Made by a program: the position numbers and the translations under genes. A stretch of DNA of 64,000 nt from Haladaptatus salinisoli (lineage in GTDB: Archaea > Halobacteriota > Halobacteria > Halobacteriales > Haladaptataceae). Positions 54,533-61,766 of the stretch are shown here, piece by piece (within the stretch, counting starts at the first letter, position 1; every line of letters starts with the position of its first letter). The notes under the pieces are model-generated. The model made no database searches. It was not told the DNA's origin and was given only the letters and a program-made list of their open reading frames with translations. The stretch is from positions 1,352,823 to 1,416,822 of the forward strand of contig NZ_CP085327.1 in the NCBI RefSeq assembly GCF_020614375.1. Reading direction: 5' to 3'.

Positions 54533-55385
54533 CTCGGACGAGTTCGGCGAGACGGTCGTAGAACCCGTCTTCGTACTTCGTCTCCGCGTCGACGGTCGGC
54601 CGGGCGTTCGTTTCGTTCACCACGACCCGGTCGCCGGCGTCGAGCAGGTCGACGCCGAGGAAGGGAATCTCCAACACCTCCGCGGTTCGTTCCGCGAGTT
54701 TCCTGTGTTCTCTCGGAAGGGTTCTTCCGCGCGCCTCCGCGCCCCGATGGACGTTGTGCTTCCACCGACCGTCGGCGAGCGCGTCGTCCGGCAGTCGGCG
54801 TTCGACCGCGCCGACGTACTCGCCGGCCACGACCATCGCGCGGTAGTCGGTCGCGTTCGGGAGGTACTCCTGCACGAGGAACGATTTGTCGCCCGTGGCG
54901 CGGTAGTCGTGGACGAGGTTCAGATAGTCGACGACGCCGAGGAAGGAATCGAGGTCGTCGACTTTGGCGATACCCGTCCCGCGCGTGGTCGAGTTGGGCT
55001 TCACCACGACCGGGGGATCGAACCGGGCGAAGACCTCTCGGAGGTCGCTTTCCTCGACCGGATTCGAGACGACGACCGTCTTCGGGACCGGAAGCCCCGC
55101 CCGCCCGAGACGGGCGACGACGCCCCCCTTGTTGCGCGAGGTGAGCACCGCCTCCCGGTCGTTCACCCACGGCACCGAGAGCAGGGCGTCCACCACGCCG
55201 CCCTCCATCGACCGCGAGGGGTAGACGAAGCCGACGTCGAACTCGTCGGGGTCCCACGGCGGGTCCGCGAGGTCGAAGGTTCGGGCCTCGCTCGGGGCGT
55301 GGCGCGCCCGAATTCCGCGCTCCGCGAGGGGGTCGCGCATACGCGCGAACGACTCCTGTTTGTACGCCACCGCGAGGTTCAGCAT
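54519..55385 (-). CDS. ATP-grasp ligase, RimK-like
   Basis: Protein of 288 residues with the RimK-type ATP-grasp fold, which forms an amide bond through an acyl phosphate. NPVEESDLREVFARFDPPVVVKPNSTTRGTG is the ATP-grasp start with the loop lysine, VQEYLPNATDYRAMVV the middle, and FLGVDLLDAGDRVVVNETNARPT the Mg-binding end. Archaeal relatives include LysX, ArgX, MptN and CofF, so an amino-acid or cofactor glutamate ligase is likely, and which is not determinable. Upstream is an AT-rich promoter-like region. Confidence 0.85.
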   Translation of the reverse strand: MLNLAVAYKQESFARMRDPLAERGIRARHAPSEARTFDLADPPWDPDEFDVGFVYPSRSMEGGVVDALLSVPWVNDREAVLTSRNKGGVVARLGRAGLPVPKTVVVSNPVEESDLREVFARFDPPVVVKPNSTTRGTGIAKVDDLDSFLGVVDYLNLVHDYRATGDKSFLVQEYLPNATDYRAMVVAGEYVGAVERRLPDDALADGRWKHNVHRGAEARGRTLPREHRKLAERTAEVLEIPFLGVDLLDAGDRVVVNETNARPTVDAETKYEDGFYDRLAELVRATRR

Positions 55386-55507
55386 CGGACGGGTAGTTCC
55401 GCGGCAGTCCGTAAAAAGGTGCGTAGTCGAGGGGTGCGGTTCCGCCGTCCCGTCGTTCGCGTCGCCGTCGCTCCGCGAGGTTCGCCGACGGAAAGAACGA
55501 GTTCGTT

Positions 55508-56038
55508 TTAGCTGACCAACTTCTCCTGACCGCGCTCGACGACGATTTTGCACGGCGGAGAAATCTTGTTGTACGCGCGGCGGAGGGCGTCTTTCACGGC
55601 GTCCGCGTCGTCGACCGAACACCACGCGGTGAACACGCGCTCGCCCGCCTGAATCCGCGCGGCGGTGCCGACCGGTTTCCCGAACGCCTGTCGCATCCCG
55701 TCGGAGACGCGGTCCGCGCCCGCACCCGTCGCCTGCTTGTTCTCGCGCAGGACGTGGTGGGGGAACTTGCGGAGAATCATCTTGTAGTTCTCCTGTCCGA
55801 GGTTTTTGAGCAGGAAGCGGTTGGCGGAGAGGCGGGAGGCCTCCAGCGCGCCGTGGCGAATCTGGCACTCCTCTTCGACGACGAGCGATATCTGGACGGG
55901 GTAGTCGTCCTCGTCGCTCTCCACGTTCCCCATCTTGTACTGTGCGATCTTCGAACCCGGGATACCCGTGATGTACTCGCGTCGCGTGTACGGGGGCTTG
56001 CTGATGGCCCGGTACATCGAGGCAGGTTTGTCGGACAT
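55508..56038 (-). CDS. rpl10e: 50S ribosomal protein L10e (L16 family)
   Basis: Ribosomal protein of 176 residues with the L16/L10e core: [66 protein letters not shown]-like GGTTTATTCG lies about 35 nt before the ATG. It is alone, away from other ribosomal genes, as is usual for this protein in archaea. It binds 23S rRNA near the peptidyl transferase centre. Confidence 0.97.
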   Translation of the reverse strand: MSDKPASMYRAISKPPYTRREYITGIPGSKIAQYKMGNVESDEDDYPVQISLVVEEECQIRHGALEASRLSANRFLLKNLGQENYKMILRKFPHHVLRENKQATGAGADRVSDGMRQAFGKPVGTAARIQAGERVFTAWCSVDDADAVKDALRRAYNKISPPCKIVVERGQEKLVS

Positions 56039-56099
56039 GGTTACTACTGATGTCTGATGGTCAGGCCGCGAATAAACCCTTCGAAGCGCGTTCGACCTT

Positions 56100-56711
56100 C
56101 TACACGAGGTCTCGGACGAATCGGTCGGGGATGTAGGCCAACATCGAGGTGGGTATGCGGTCGACCAGCCACTCCGCCGCGAACACGAGGCGCTTGCGGA
56201 ACAGGGAGTAGACGCCCGAGATCAACACCGCGACGACCACGAGCGTCTGAACCGCCCCCTCGTGGAGGACGAGGCTCGGGAGCGCGAGGAAGACCCCGAG
56301 CGCGAAGTCCTCCGGCGCGCCGTCGTACCGGATCCACCGCCGGGGACGAATCCACCGCCCGCGGTAGTGGTCGTACACCGCCCGGTTCGATTCGCCGAGC
56401 CACGGCTTCAACTCCAACCCGCCGCCGAAGGCGTCCGACGCGGAGTGAATCGCCGCGGAGAGGAAAAAGACCCCGAGTGCGACCGTCAGCGCGGTCGGCG
56501 CGAGCGCCGCGACCGCGAGCGCCGCCGCCGCCGCCAGCGAGTAGTAGACGGGAAAGTGGAGCGTCTTCCGGTGGCCGGAGTAGAGGTCGAAATCGGGGAA
56601 CAGACCGCCGACAAGCCCCGCCGAAACCGCGACGGGGGCGAACTCCGGTGCGACGAACAGCGCCGCACTCCCGACGAGCACGCCGAGGAGAGCGTGCGTT
56701 GTTGCCATCAT
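56100..56711 (-). CDS. Membrane-bound metal-dependent hydrolase (YdjM-like)
   Basis: Protein of 203 residues with four or five hydrophobic segments. The N-terminal [16 protein letters not shown] and [19 protein letters not shown], followed by [13 protein letters not shown], are the conserved His/Asp clusters of the YdjM/PF04307 family, thought to be membrane metal-dependent hydrolases. The start may be at 56711 ([10 protein letters not shown]), 56708, or GTG 56720. No substrate is known and it is not in an operon. Confidence 0.8.
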   Translation of the reverse strand: MMATTHALLGVLVGSAALFVAPEFAPVAVSAGLVGGLFPDFDLYSGHRKTLHFPVYYSLAAAAALAVAALAPTALTVALGVFFLSAAIHSASDAFGGGLELKPWLGESNRAVYDHYRGRWIRPRRWIRYDGAPEDFALGVFLALPSLVLHEGAVQTLVVVAVLISGVYSLFRKRLVFAAEWLVDRIPTSMLAYIPDRFVRDLV

Positions 56712-56858
56712 CGTATCCACCGTAGGCGAGATTCACGTAAACGCTTGTCGGAGCGTACGGGAGTGAACGTCCGAGGGTGCAGGAACGCCCGCGAGAGTAC
56801 CGCCGAGGTGCGCCGCGAGGGTGACCGTTTACTCCGTTCGGCCCGTACGTTCGACGCG

Positions 56859-57482
56859 ATGGGGACGACCGACGACCGCTCGCGGCACCTGGTGCGAGGG
56901 ATGCAACTCGCCATCGCGAGCGTCGTCGTCGTCGGCCTCGCGACCCGGAACGTCGGCGTGTTGGTGAACGGCGTCTTGGCGCTCGGCGTGACCGTCCTCC
57001 CCGGTGTGTTAAATCGCGACTACCGCCTCGCGCTCGACCCCCGCATGACCCTGTGGATCACCGCCGCCGTCTTCTTCCACGCGGTCGGGATGCTCGGACT
57101 CTACGACGTGGTCTGGTGGTGGGACCACCTGACGCACACGCTCTCCGCCACGCTCGTCGCGGGCGTCGGCTACGCGACGGCGCGGGCGTTGGACGAACAC
57201 TCCGACGCGGTTCACTTTCCGCCGCGGTTCATGTTCGTCTACGTCCTCCTGTTCACGCTCGCGTTCGGCGTCGTCTGGGAGGTGCTGGAGTTCGCCGCGC
57301 GGGGGTTCGCCGAGGTCGCGGGAATCGACCCGGTGCTCATCCAGTACGGACTCCGGGACACGGTCGTCGACCTCATCTTCGACGCCGCCGGGGCCGCGCT
57401 CGTCGCGCTGTTCGGAACCGGCGCGCTCTCCGGCACGATAGAGGTGCTCGTCGCGCGATTGGCGAGGAGCGAATCCGAGTGA
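56859..57482 (+). CDS. DUF2238/YjdF-like membrane protein
   Basis: Integral membrane protein of 207 residues with about six helices. The motif WWWDHLTHTLSATLVAGVGYA, then GVVWEVLEF and YGLRDTVVDLIFDAAGAALVA, with conserved His, Glu and Asp in membrane helices, matches DUF2238/YjdF. The function is unknown. The frame is open upstream from 56262, but the ATG at 56859 is where the family starts. It is divergent from the YdjM-like gene and converges with a DUF2270 gene (1-bp gap). Confidence 0.8.
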   Translation: MGTTDDRSRHLVRGMQLAIASVVVVGLATRNVGVLVNGVLALGVTVLPGVLNRDYRLALDPRMTLWITAAVFFHAVGMLGLYDVVWWWDHLTHTLSATLVAGVGYATARALDEHSDAVHFPPRFMFVYVLLFTLAFGVVWEVLEFAARGFAEVAGIDPVLIQYGLRDTVVDLIFDAAGAALVALFGTGALSGTIEVLVARLARSESE

Positions 57483-57483
57483 C

Positions 57484-58197
57484 TCACTCCTCCGGAGCGT
57501 CCCACCCCGTCACGTCGCTCGACAGAATCTCGCCGTTGATGTTCCACGTCCGCGGTCGGTACGCGACGGCGAGGACGCCGACGTAGAAGGCGGCCACGAG
57601 CCCCGTGACGACGAAACCGGGCAGCCAGGCGATGGCCGCGCTTCCGGGCCACCCCGACGCGGACTCGTACGCGGTCAGGTGAAACACCCAGGCCGCGAGC
57701 AGGACGAGAAGCAGGGGGGCGTACACTCGACGCAGACGGTGGGCCAGCGCCTCCTCCATCGACACCTTCATCTTCGGCATGCGGTAGTCCCGACTCAGTT
57801 TCCGTCGCCACCGATCGTCCACCACGCCGGCGGAGTCGTCCAGCGCCAGCGCGAACACGTTCTGCTGGAGCATGCGAACCCGAGACCGCCACATGTCGTA
57901 GGCGCGATAGCGCCGCGCCTCGATGAGCAGGAAGATGCTCACCATTATGACGGCGAGCAGGACGATGTAGTGGGGGTTCCCTCGACTCGAAAACGCCCAC
58001 GTCAGGATGGCCGCCATGAGCGTTATCGCCCAGTTGCTCGTCCGGTCGAGTCGCTCGCGCCAGAACTTCATCCGGTGAATTTCGCCGCGGTAGAGGTGTG
58101 CGAGGGCCGAACTCGGACCCATGCTCTCCTCGAACAGTCCCGCGCCGATCTCCGCGTCGGAAGTCGCCGTTCTTTCGGGGTTTGGCTGGCCAGTCAT
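57484..58197 (-). CDS. DUF2270 family membrane protein
   Basis: Protein of 237 residues with four hydrophobic segments. The N-terminal SSALAHLYRGEIHRMKFWRERLDRTSNWA, ARRYRAYDMWRSRVRMLQQN and DYRMPKMKVSMEEALAHRLRR match the DUF2270 family found in haloarchaea and some bacteria. The two membrane blocks are 53-90 and 160-210. Function unknown. The ATG at 58197 (MTGQPNPERTATSD) is chosen because no similarity extends further. Confidence 0.82.
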   Translation of the reverse strand: MTGQPNPERTATSDAEIGAGLFEESMGPSSALAHLYRGEIHRMKFWRERLDRTSNWAITLMAAILTWAFSSRGNPHYIVLLAVIMVSIFLLIEARRYRAYDMWRSRVRMLQQNVFALALDDSAGVVDDRWRRKLSRDYRMPKMKVSMEEALAHRLRRVYAPLLLVLLAAWVFHLTAYESASGWPGSAAIAWLPGFVVTGLVAAFYVGVLAVAYRPRTWNINGEILSSDVTGWDAPEE

Positions 58198-58414
58198 GGT
58201 TACATCGGGCGTTTCGCCCCGCGATTCGCGTTGATAGTTTTGCCCGGAAGCGTGAAAACCGGTGCGGCTCGAAAGGGAGCGCCGCCGTCGAGAGGGGAAA
58301 ACCACCGTCGGCGGGAAAATCGGGGACGAGAAGCCGACGGCTACGCTCTTCGAATCGGTTCTAAGTAAAATTGGATTCGTTTCCGCTACCCAAGCAGCGA
58401 GTAGTTCGGACTAC

Positions 58415-58609
58415 TTACAGGCGGGTGACGTTCGTCGCGCGCGGACCTTTCGGTGCCTGCTCGATGTCGAACTCGATCTCCTGCCCCTCTTCGAGATCTT
58501 CGCCGCCAACGTCCTCCATGTGGAAGAAAACGTCCTCGTCCGCGTCCTCGGTGTCGATAAAGCCGTAACCGCCAGTGTCGTTGAAGAAATCAACTTTTCC
58601 TTTCGCCAT
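58415..58609 (-). CDS. Cold-shock domain protein (copy 2)
   Basis: 64-residue CspA-type protein almost the same as the one at 7888. RNP-1-like YGFID and RNP-2-like VFFH are intact. Differences include K3/K5 in place of T3/T5, G14 for R, E37 for P, and several conservative changes. The ATG at 58609 (MAKGKVDFF) is set by alignment to the paralogue. A TATA-like GCCTTATGCG lies about 35 nt before the start. Confidence 0.95.
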   Translation of the reverse strand: MAKGKVDFFNDTGGYGFIDTEDADEDVFFHMEDVGGEDLEEGQEIEFDIEQAPKGPRATNVTRL

Positions 58610-58733
58610 TGCTTCTAAACAAAATAGCGGGGCACGCATAAGGCTTCCGAGACGGACGTTGACACGCGGGTCACGGGTAGCGACCGCCGGCACGGCCGAA
58701 AAAGTCCACCGGGCGCGAGTCGACGGTCGCTCG

Positions 58734-59117
58734 TCACTCGCTCGAGTCGTCCCGCTCGGAGCGCTCTATCGGATAGCGCCCGCCGTCGGCGAGTTCTTCG
58801 AGCGTCGAGTCGGCGACCGATTCGACCTCCGCGAGAAGTCCGTCCTCGAATTCGGCGACGAGTTGGTACGTCAACTTCCCGTCGGCGGTGACGCCGGCCG
58901 GAAGGATTTCCTCTTCGAGGCGGTCGGCGAGTTCGTCGTGATCGCCTCGCAGGCGCGATTCGGCCTCGTCGACGTGCTCCATCGCGCGGCCGACCGAGTG
59001 GTGGAACTCGATGAGCGCGCCGTGGGCGCGGTGAAACGTTTCGAGCGCCCGCTCGACCTCTTCGACGGCCGCGCGTTCGTCGTCGGATAGCTCCGCGATA
59101 GCGTCGCGTTCTCCCAT
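58734..59117 (-). CDS. Coiled-coil haloarchaeal protein, function unknown
   Basis: Acidic helical protein of 127 residues (ERDAIAELSDDERAAVEEVERALETFHRAHGALIEFHHSVGRAM; DEAESRLRGDHDELADRLEE) with heptad-like spacing over the first ~75 residues. It has no signal peptide, metal motif or membrane helix. I do not recognise the family. The neighbours are unrelated, with a separate promoter likely. Confidence 0.65.
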   Translation of the reverse strand: MGERDAIAELSDDERAAVEEVERALETFHRAHGALIEFHHSVGRAMEHVDEAESRLRGDHDELADRLEEEILPAGVTADGKLTYQLVAEFEDGLLAEVESVADSTLEELADGGRYPIERSERDDSSE

Positions 59118-59301
59118 GTACCGTCGTCTCTCGTCGCGTCAGTTAGCGGTGTCGGGCGACGCGCTCGGCGACGAAAATCGTTTACGAGTGTTCGTCGCCC
59201 ACCGACCGAAATGGAGGACGAATCGGTGGGCGACGCTCTCCGCGTCCTACGAAAGCGTCTCACCGACGAGCGCGTGCGCCGTCGGGACGCTTCCGGAGGG
59301 G

Positions 59302-59475
59302 CTACCCGTCCTCGTCTTCGTCCTCGTCGTCTTCCTCGGGGGAGTCCGCCTCCCCCTCGCGGAGTTCCGTCTGTTCTTCGGCGTCGGCCTTTTCGGTTCC
59401 CGCACCGTACTGAGTATCCTCGTCTCGCTCGTCGTTCTCCTCTTCGTCGTGGGACTCCGAGTTCTGATCGGTCAT
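59302..59475 (-). CDS. Small, highly acidic protein (57 residues)
   Basis: Frame MTDQNSESHDEEENDERDED continuing to a tail of Glu and Asp residues (PEEDDEDEDEDG). It is not part of a known family. What supports it as a gene is a clear ribosome-binding site, GGAGG, with 7-nt spacing and a TATA-like AAACCTATCC farther upstream. The extreme acidity could suit a charged linker, stress or chaperone-type role in the high-salt cytoplasm, but nothing more can be said. Confidence 0.5.
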   Translation of the reverse strand: MTDQNSESHDEEENDERDEDTQYGAGTEKADAEEQTELREGEADSPEEDDEDEDEDG

Positions 59476-59482
59476 CGTGTTT

Positions 59483-59487
59483 CCTCC
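59483..59487 (-). promoter_or_regulatory. Shine-Dalgarno site of the small acidic protein
   Basis: GGAGG (minus strand) with 7 nt to the ATG at 59475. Most genes in this window lack a recognisable site, so this strong one is notable and supports translation of the 57-codon frame. Confidence 0.5.
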
Positions 59488-59696
59488 CATCGAGGGTACG
59501 AGCGCGAGAGGGATAGGTTTGGTGAGCGATCCGCTCGCCGCGTTCACCGCGCTCGATCCGTCGTTCGAGTGACGCCTTGTCGAATAGTTCCGCCGTTCGG
59601 GCTCCCCGAGCTCAGCCGTGCTGTAGCGGTAAAAATCTCTGCGAACGCCCGGCGCGTCGGTCGACGGATCGTCCGCGACCGACGCGCGGACGGCGC

Positions 59697-59990
59697 TCAC
59701 GCTTCGCTTTCGAAGACGTTCATCGGCTTCTCCCAGTTGACGACCTGCGCCATCGCGAACGTGTGCGTCGTGATGCCGTCGTCGATGAGGATGACCTCGC
59801 CCTCGAAGTCGAACGTCGCGGTTCCCTGCCGGACTTCCACGTACTCGTCAGAGTCGGCCCACTTCGCGTGCACCTCGCCGTGTTCCAACACGTCCTGCAT
59901 CATGCGAACGATCGTCGGGTGTGCTTTTGCGGCCGACTCGTCGAAGTCGCCGGTCACCTTCAGTTCGTCGCGGGCGCGGTCTATCTCCAT
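59697..59990 (-). CDS. Haloarchaeal hypothetical protein (97 residues)
   Basis: Protein of 97 residues (MEIDRARDELKVTGDFDESAA; VLEHGEVHAKWADSDEYVEVR; TATFDFEGEVILIDDGITTHTF). The pattern suggests a small beta-rich barrel. I do not recognise the family and no catalytic motif is visible. The ATG at 59990 is chosen because the frame further upstream is AT-rich and lacks coding character. Downstream on the same strand lies the small acidic gene, but with a gap too large for an operon. Confidence 0.6.
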   Translation of the reverse strand: MEIDRARDELKVTGDFDESAAKAHPTIVRMMQDVLEHGEVHAKWADSDEYVEVRQGTATFDFEGEVILIDDGITTHTFAMAQVVNWEKPMNVFESEA

Positions 59991-60262
59991 GGGTATCGGT
60001 ACGACATGCAAGCTAAAAAAGTTTGAGCGAATCGGCGGCGTGAATGAATCTTCGTTCATCACGGGACGCGACGGTTCACTTTGCGCTGCGGTCGAATCGA
60101 CATCCCCGAATTTCTACGTACTCCCCCTTAGGCTCGAACCAGTGAACTTTACGCCGATTCTCCGTCTTCGGCCGCATCTGAGTCCGCAGGCACTTCGACC
60201 GCTACCAGAACCATCGGATACCGTATATTTTTCGCGAGGGCCAACGAAAACCACCGACACAG

Positions 60263-60601
60263 ATGAATCGCCGTCGAGTCGCCGAAGCGTACGAATCGGC
60301 GTATCCGGAACCGATCCGCGTGAGCGAAGGGGATGAACTGACAATCGAAGAACGCGCGACGAAGTGGGAGGGTTGGCTGTGGTGCATCGACACGACCGGA
60401 CGAGAGGGATGGATACCGGACGCGTACGTCGAGCGACGAGATGGGCGGTGGATCGGTCTCGAGGATTACGTGGCGAGAGAACTCACCGTCGAACTCGGTG
60501 ACACGCTCGCGTCTCACGTCACCGTCGCCGGTTGGGAGTGGTGTGAGAAGCCGACCGGCGAGACCGGGTGGGTACCGTCGGAGAACCTGCGTTCGATTTA
60601 G
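60263..60601 (+). CDS. Tandem SH3-like domain protein
   Basis: Protein of 112 residues made of two SH3-like repeats: RVSEGDELTIEERATKWEGW with WCIDTTGREGWIPDAYVE, and RELTVELGDTLASHVTVAGW with WCEKPTGETGWVPSENL. Each repeat has the ALYDY-like start and the Trp-Gly-Trp-hPxxY end of SH3 folds. Such proteins bind peptides or ligands; the ligand here is unknown. It lies immediately before the tRNA-Phe scar region, and its codon use is more AT-rich than the neighbours, which could mean transfer with an integrated element. Confidence 0.7.
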   Translation: MNRRRVAEAYESAYPEPIRVSEGDELTIEERATKWEGWLWCIDTTGREGWIPDAYVERRDGRWIGLEDYVARELTVELGDTLASHVTVAGWEWCEKPTGETGWVPSENLRSI

Positions 60602-60639
60602 TTTTTCAAGCGGAAACTCAGCGGCTAAAATCGATGGGG

Positions 60640-60655
60640 TGTCGCCTCCCGGATT
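60640..60655 (-). repeat. Partial copy of tRNA-Phe 3' end (outer scar)
   Basis: Matches 60925-60940 (discriminator, acceptor 3' strand and T-stem) at 15 of 16 bases in the same orientation. It is 285 bp downstream of the tRNA gene's 3' end. Confidence 0.55.
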
Positions 60656-60754
60656 ACGAACTACGCCCGGAAACGCGCAGCGAAGCGAGCATTTCCGGTC
60701 TCGTTTGAATCACTGTCGGGAGCACTTTCGCTGCTCCCTTCGGTCGCAGGAAAA

Positions 60755-60773
60755 TGCCATCTCCCGGATTTGA
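60755..60773 (-). repeat. Partial copy of tRNA-Phe 3' end (inner scar)
   Basis: Matches 60925-60943 at 17 of 19 bases in the same orientation. Three copies at spacings of 115 and 170 bp, one being the tRNA itself, form a series typical of nested att sites. Confidence 0.55.
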
Positions 60774-60826
60774 CGTGCTGGGTCGCGACCGCTCAGTCAA
60801 CTCGGGCGATTCTTGAGCAACAAGCC

Positions 60827-60907
60827 ATGTCCGAGTTAGAACCCATCGAACCGGCGAAAGCGAAAGAATTGTTCATCGCACGACGGCGCGGTTGTATTCA
60901 ACTATGA
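60827..60907 (+). pseudogene. Integrase-like N-terminal stub
   Basis: A 26-residue frame, MSELEPIEPAKAKELFIARR ending RGCIQL and TGA. The first ~20 residues resemble the start of haloarchaeal tyrosine-recombinase integrases (LEPIxPxxAxExxxxxR). It points to and ends 18 bp before tRNA-Phe, where an integrase gene would sit next to its att site. It is truncated and cannot be active. The match is from memory and short. Confidence 0.35.
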
Positions 60908-60924
60908 ATCGTATTGAAACAGGA

Positions 60925-60998
60925 TGCCGCCTCCCGGATTTGAACCGGGGACAGCTCGATCTTCAGTCGAGTGCTCTCCCAGTCTGAGCTAAGGCGGC
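60925..60998 (-). tRNA. tRNA-Phe(GAA)
   Basis: A 74-nt cloverleaf: acceptor GCCGCCT/AGGCGGC, anticodon stem CTCGA/TCGAG with loop CTGAAGA (anticodon GAA), T-arm CCCGG-TTCAAAT-CCGGG and discriminator A. No intron, CCA not encoded. Its 3' end is the source of two partial copies found downstream. Confidence 0.96.
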
Positions 60999-61133
60999 GC
61001 ACTCGGTAGGAAGCGCATGGGACAAAAAAGGATTTCGAAATGCGCCGGACGGCGCGCGGGCGGCCGGGCGACGCGCACGCCCCGACTGCCGCCGGACGCA
61101 AGCCATTTACCGGTCGTCGTGGTATCCCCTCTC

Positions 61134-61244
61134 ATGGGAGACCCGGCCTGCTACCTGGACTTCTGCCCCGAGTGCGACGCGCAGGTGACGACGGTGGACG
61201 ACGAGTGTCCCGACTGCGGGGCGGCGCTGGACGACCGCGAGTAG
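61134..61244 (+). CDS. 36-residue zinc-ribbon protein
   Basis: Very small protein MGDPACYLDF followed by CPECDAQVTTVDDECPDCG, ending ALDDRE. Two CPxC knuckles 12 residues apart make a zinc ribbon. A TATA-like 'catttacc' about 30 nt upstream gives a leaderless start. It belongs to the abundant group of tiny haloarchaeal CPxCG zinc-finger proteins. Partner and function unknown. Confidence 0.65.
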   Translation: MGDPACYLDFCPECDAQVTTVDDECPDCGAALDDRE

Positions 61245-61336
61245 TTCGACCCGGCGCTCCTTTCGACGCCGACACCCCCGATTGATTATGCTATTTTTTA
61301 TCACGGTCGGCGTCGCGCGTTCGTCGGGGGGGAACG

Positions 61337-61765
61337 ATGAACGACACAGGCCTCGCCAGCCACGAGTGGTGGGAGCGTTACAAAGAGATAGTGAACGACG
61401 ACCGCGAGATGGAGGTCCGGGGGCACGACAAGTTCGACGATAACTTCTACGTCGAAATCGGCGACGACCGGTTTCTCGTCGAGATGGACGGCGGGAAAGT
61501 GCGGGAGGTGGTTCCGAACCCGACGCTGAACGACCGCTGGGCGTTCGGCGTCGAAGGCGACCGCGAGGCGTGGGAGGAGTTCGTTCAGGAGACGCCGCCG
61601 CCGTTCAACCACGAGATAATCGCCTCGCACTACCGCACCGCGGTCAGGAACGAGGAGGGTCACCTCAAGATGACGGGGGACAACAAGCGAATCTTCCAGA
61701 ACCTGCGACCGTTCCAGCGCGCGCTCGACCTGATGCGCGTCGCGCACAACGACGGGGGGAGCTAA
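61337..61765 (+). CDS. SCP2-like sterol-carrier-type protein
   Basis: Protein of 142 residues. The middle and C-terminal parts (FYVEIGDDRFLVEMDGGKVREV; WAFGVEGDREAWEEFVQETPPPF; GHLKMTGDNKRIFQNLRPFQRAL) show the SCP2 pattern of a hydrophobic-ligand-binding fold. The stop is one base before the GTG of the next gene, so the two are cotranscribed and coupled. A role in presenting a hydrophobic substrate to the downstream hydrolase is possible. The start is the only ATG in range. Confidence 0.6.
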   Translation: MNDTGLASHEWWERYKEIVNDDREMEVRGHDKFDDNFYVEIGDDRFLVEMDGGKVREVVPNPTLNDRWAFGVEGDREAWEEFVQETPPPFNHEIIASHYRTAVRNEEGHLKMTGDNKRIFQNLRPFQRALDLMRVAHNDGGS

Positions 61766-61766
61766 C

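Larger units (their letters stand above)
60602..60924. other. Gene-free scar region downstream of tRNA-Phe
   Basis: This 323-bp stretch has no intact gene. It holds two partial copies of the tRNA-Phe 3' end (60640-60655 and 60755-60773), two hairpins (60667-60698 with arms CCGGAAA/TTTCCGG; 60718-60738 with arms GGGAGCA/TGCTCCC), an exact 18-bp motif shared with the tRNA-Ala scar (60674-60691) and a short integrase-like stub (60827-60907). Together they suggest repeated integration and loss of elements at this tRNA. Confidence 0.65.

Noticed and set aside
59211..59516. A plus-strand 101-residue frame preceded by a TATA-like block
   Set aside because: After about 35 residues it becomes Arg/Pro-rich antisense of the small acidic protein. 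There is no similarity to a known family.
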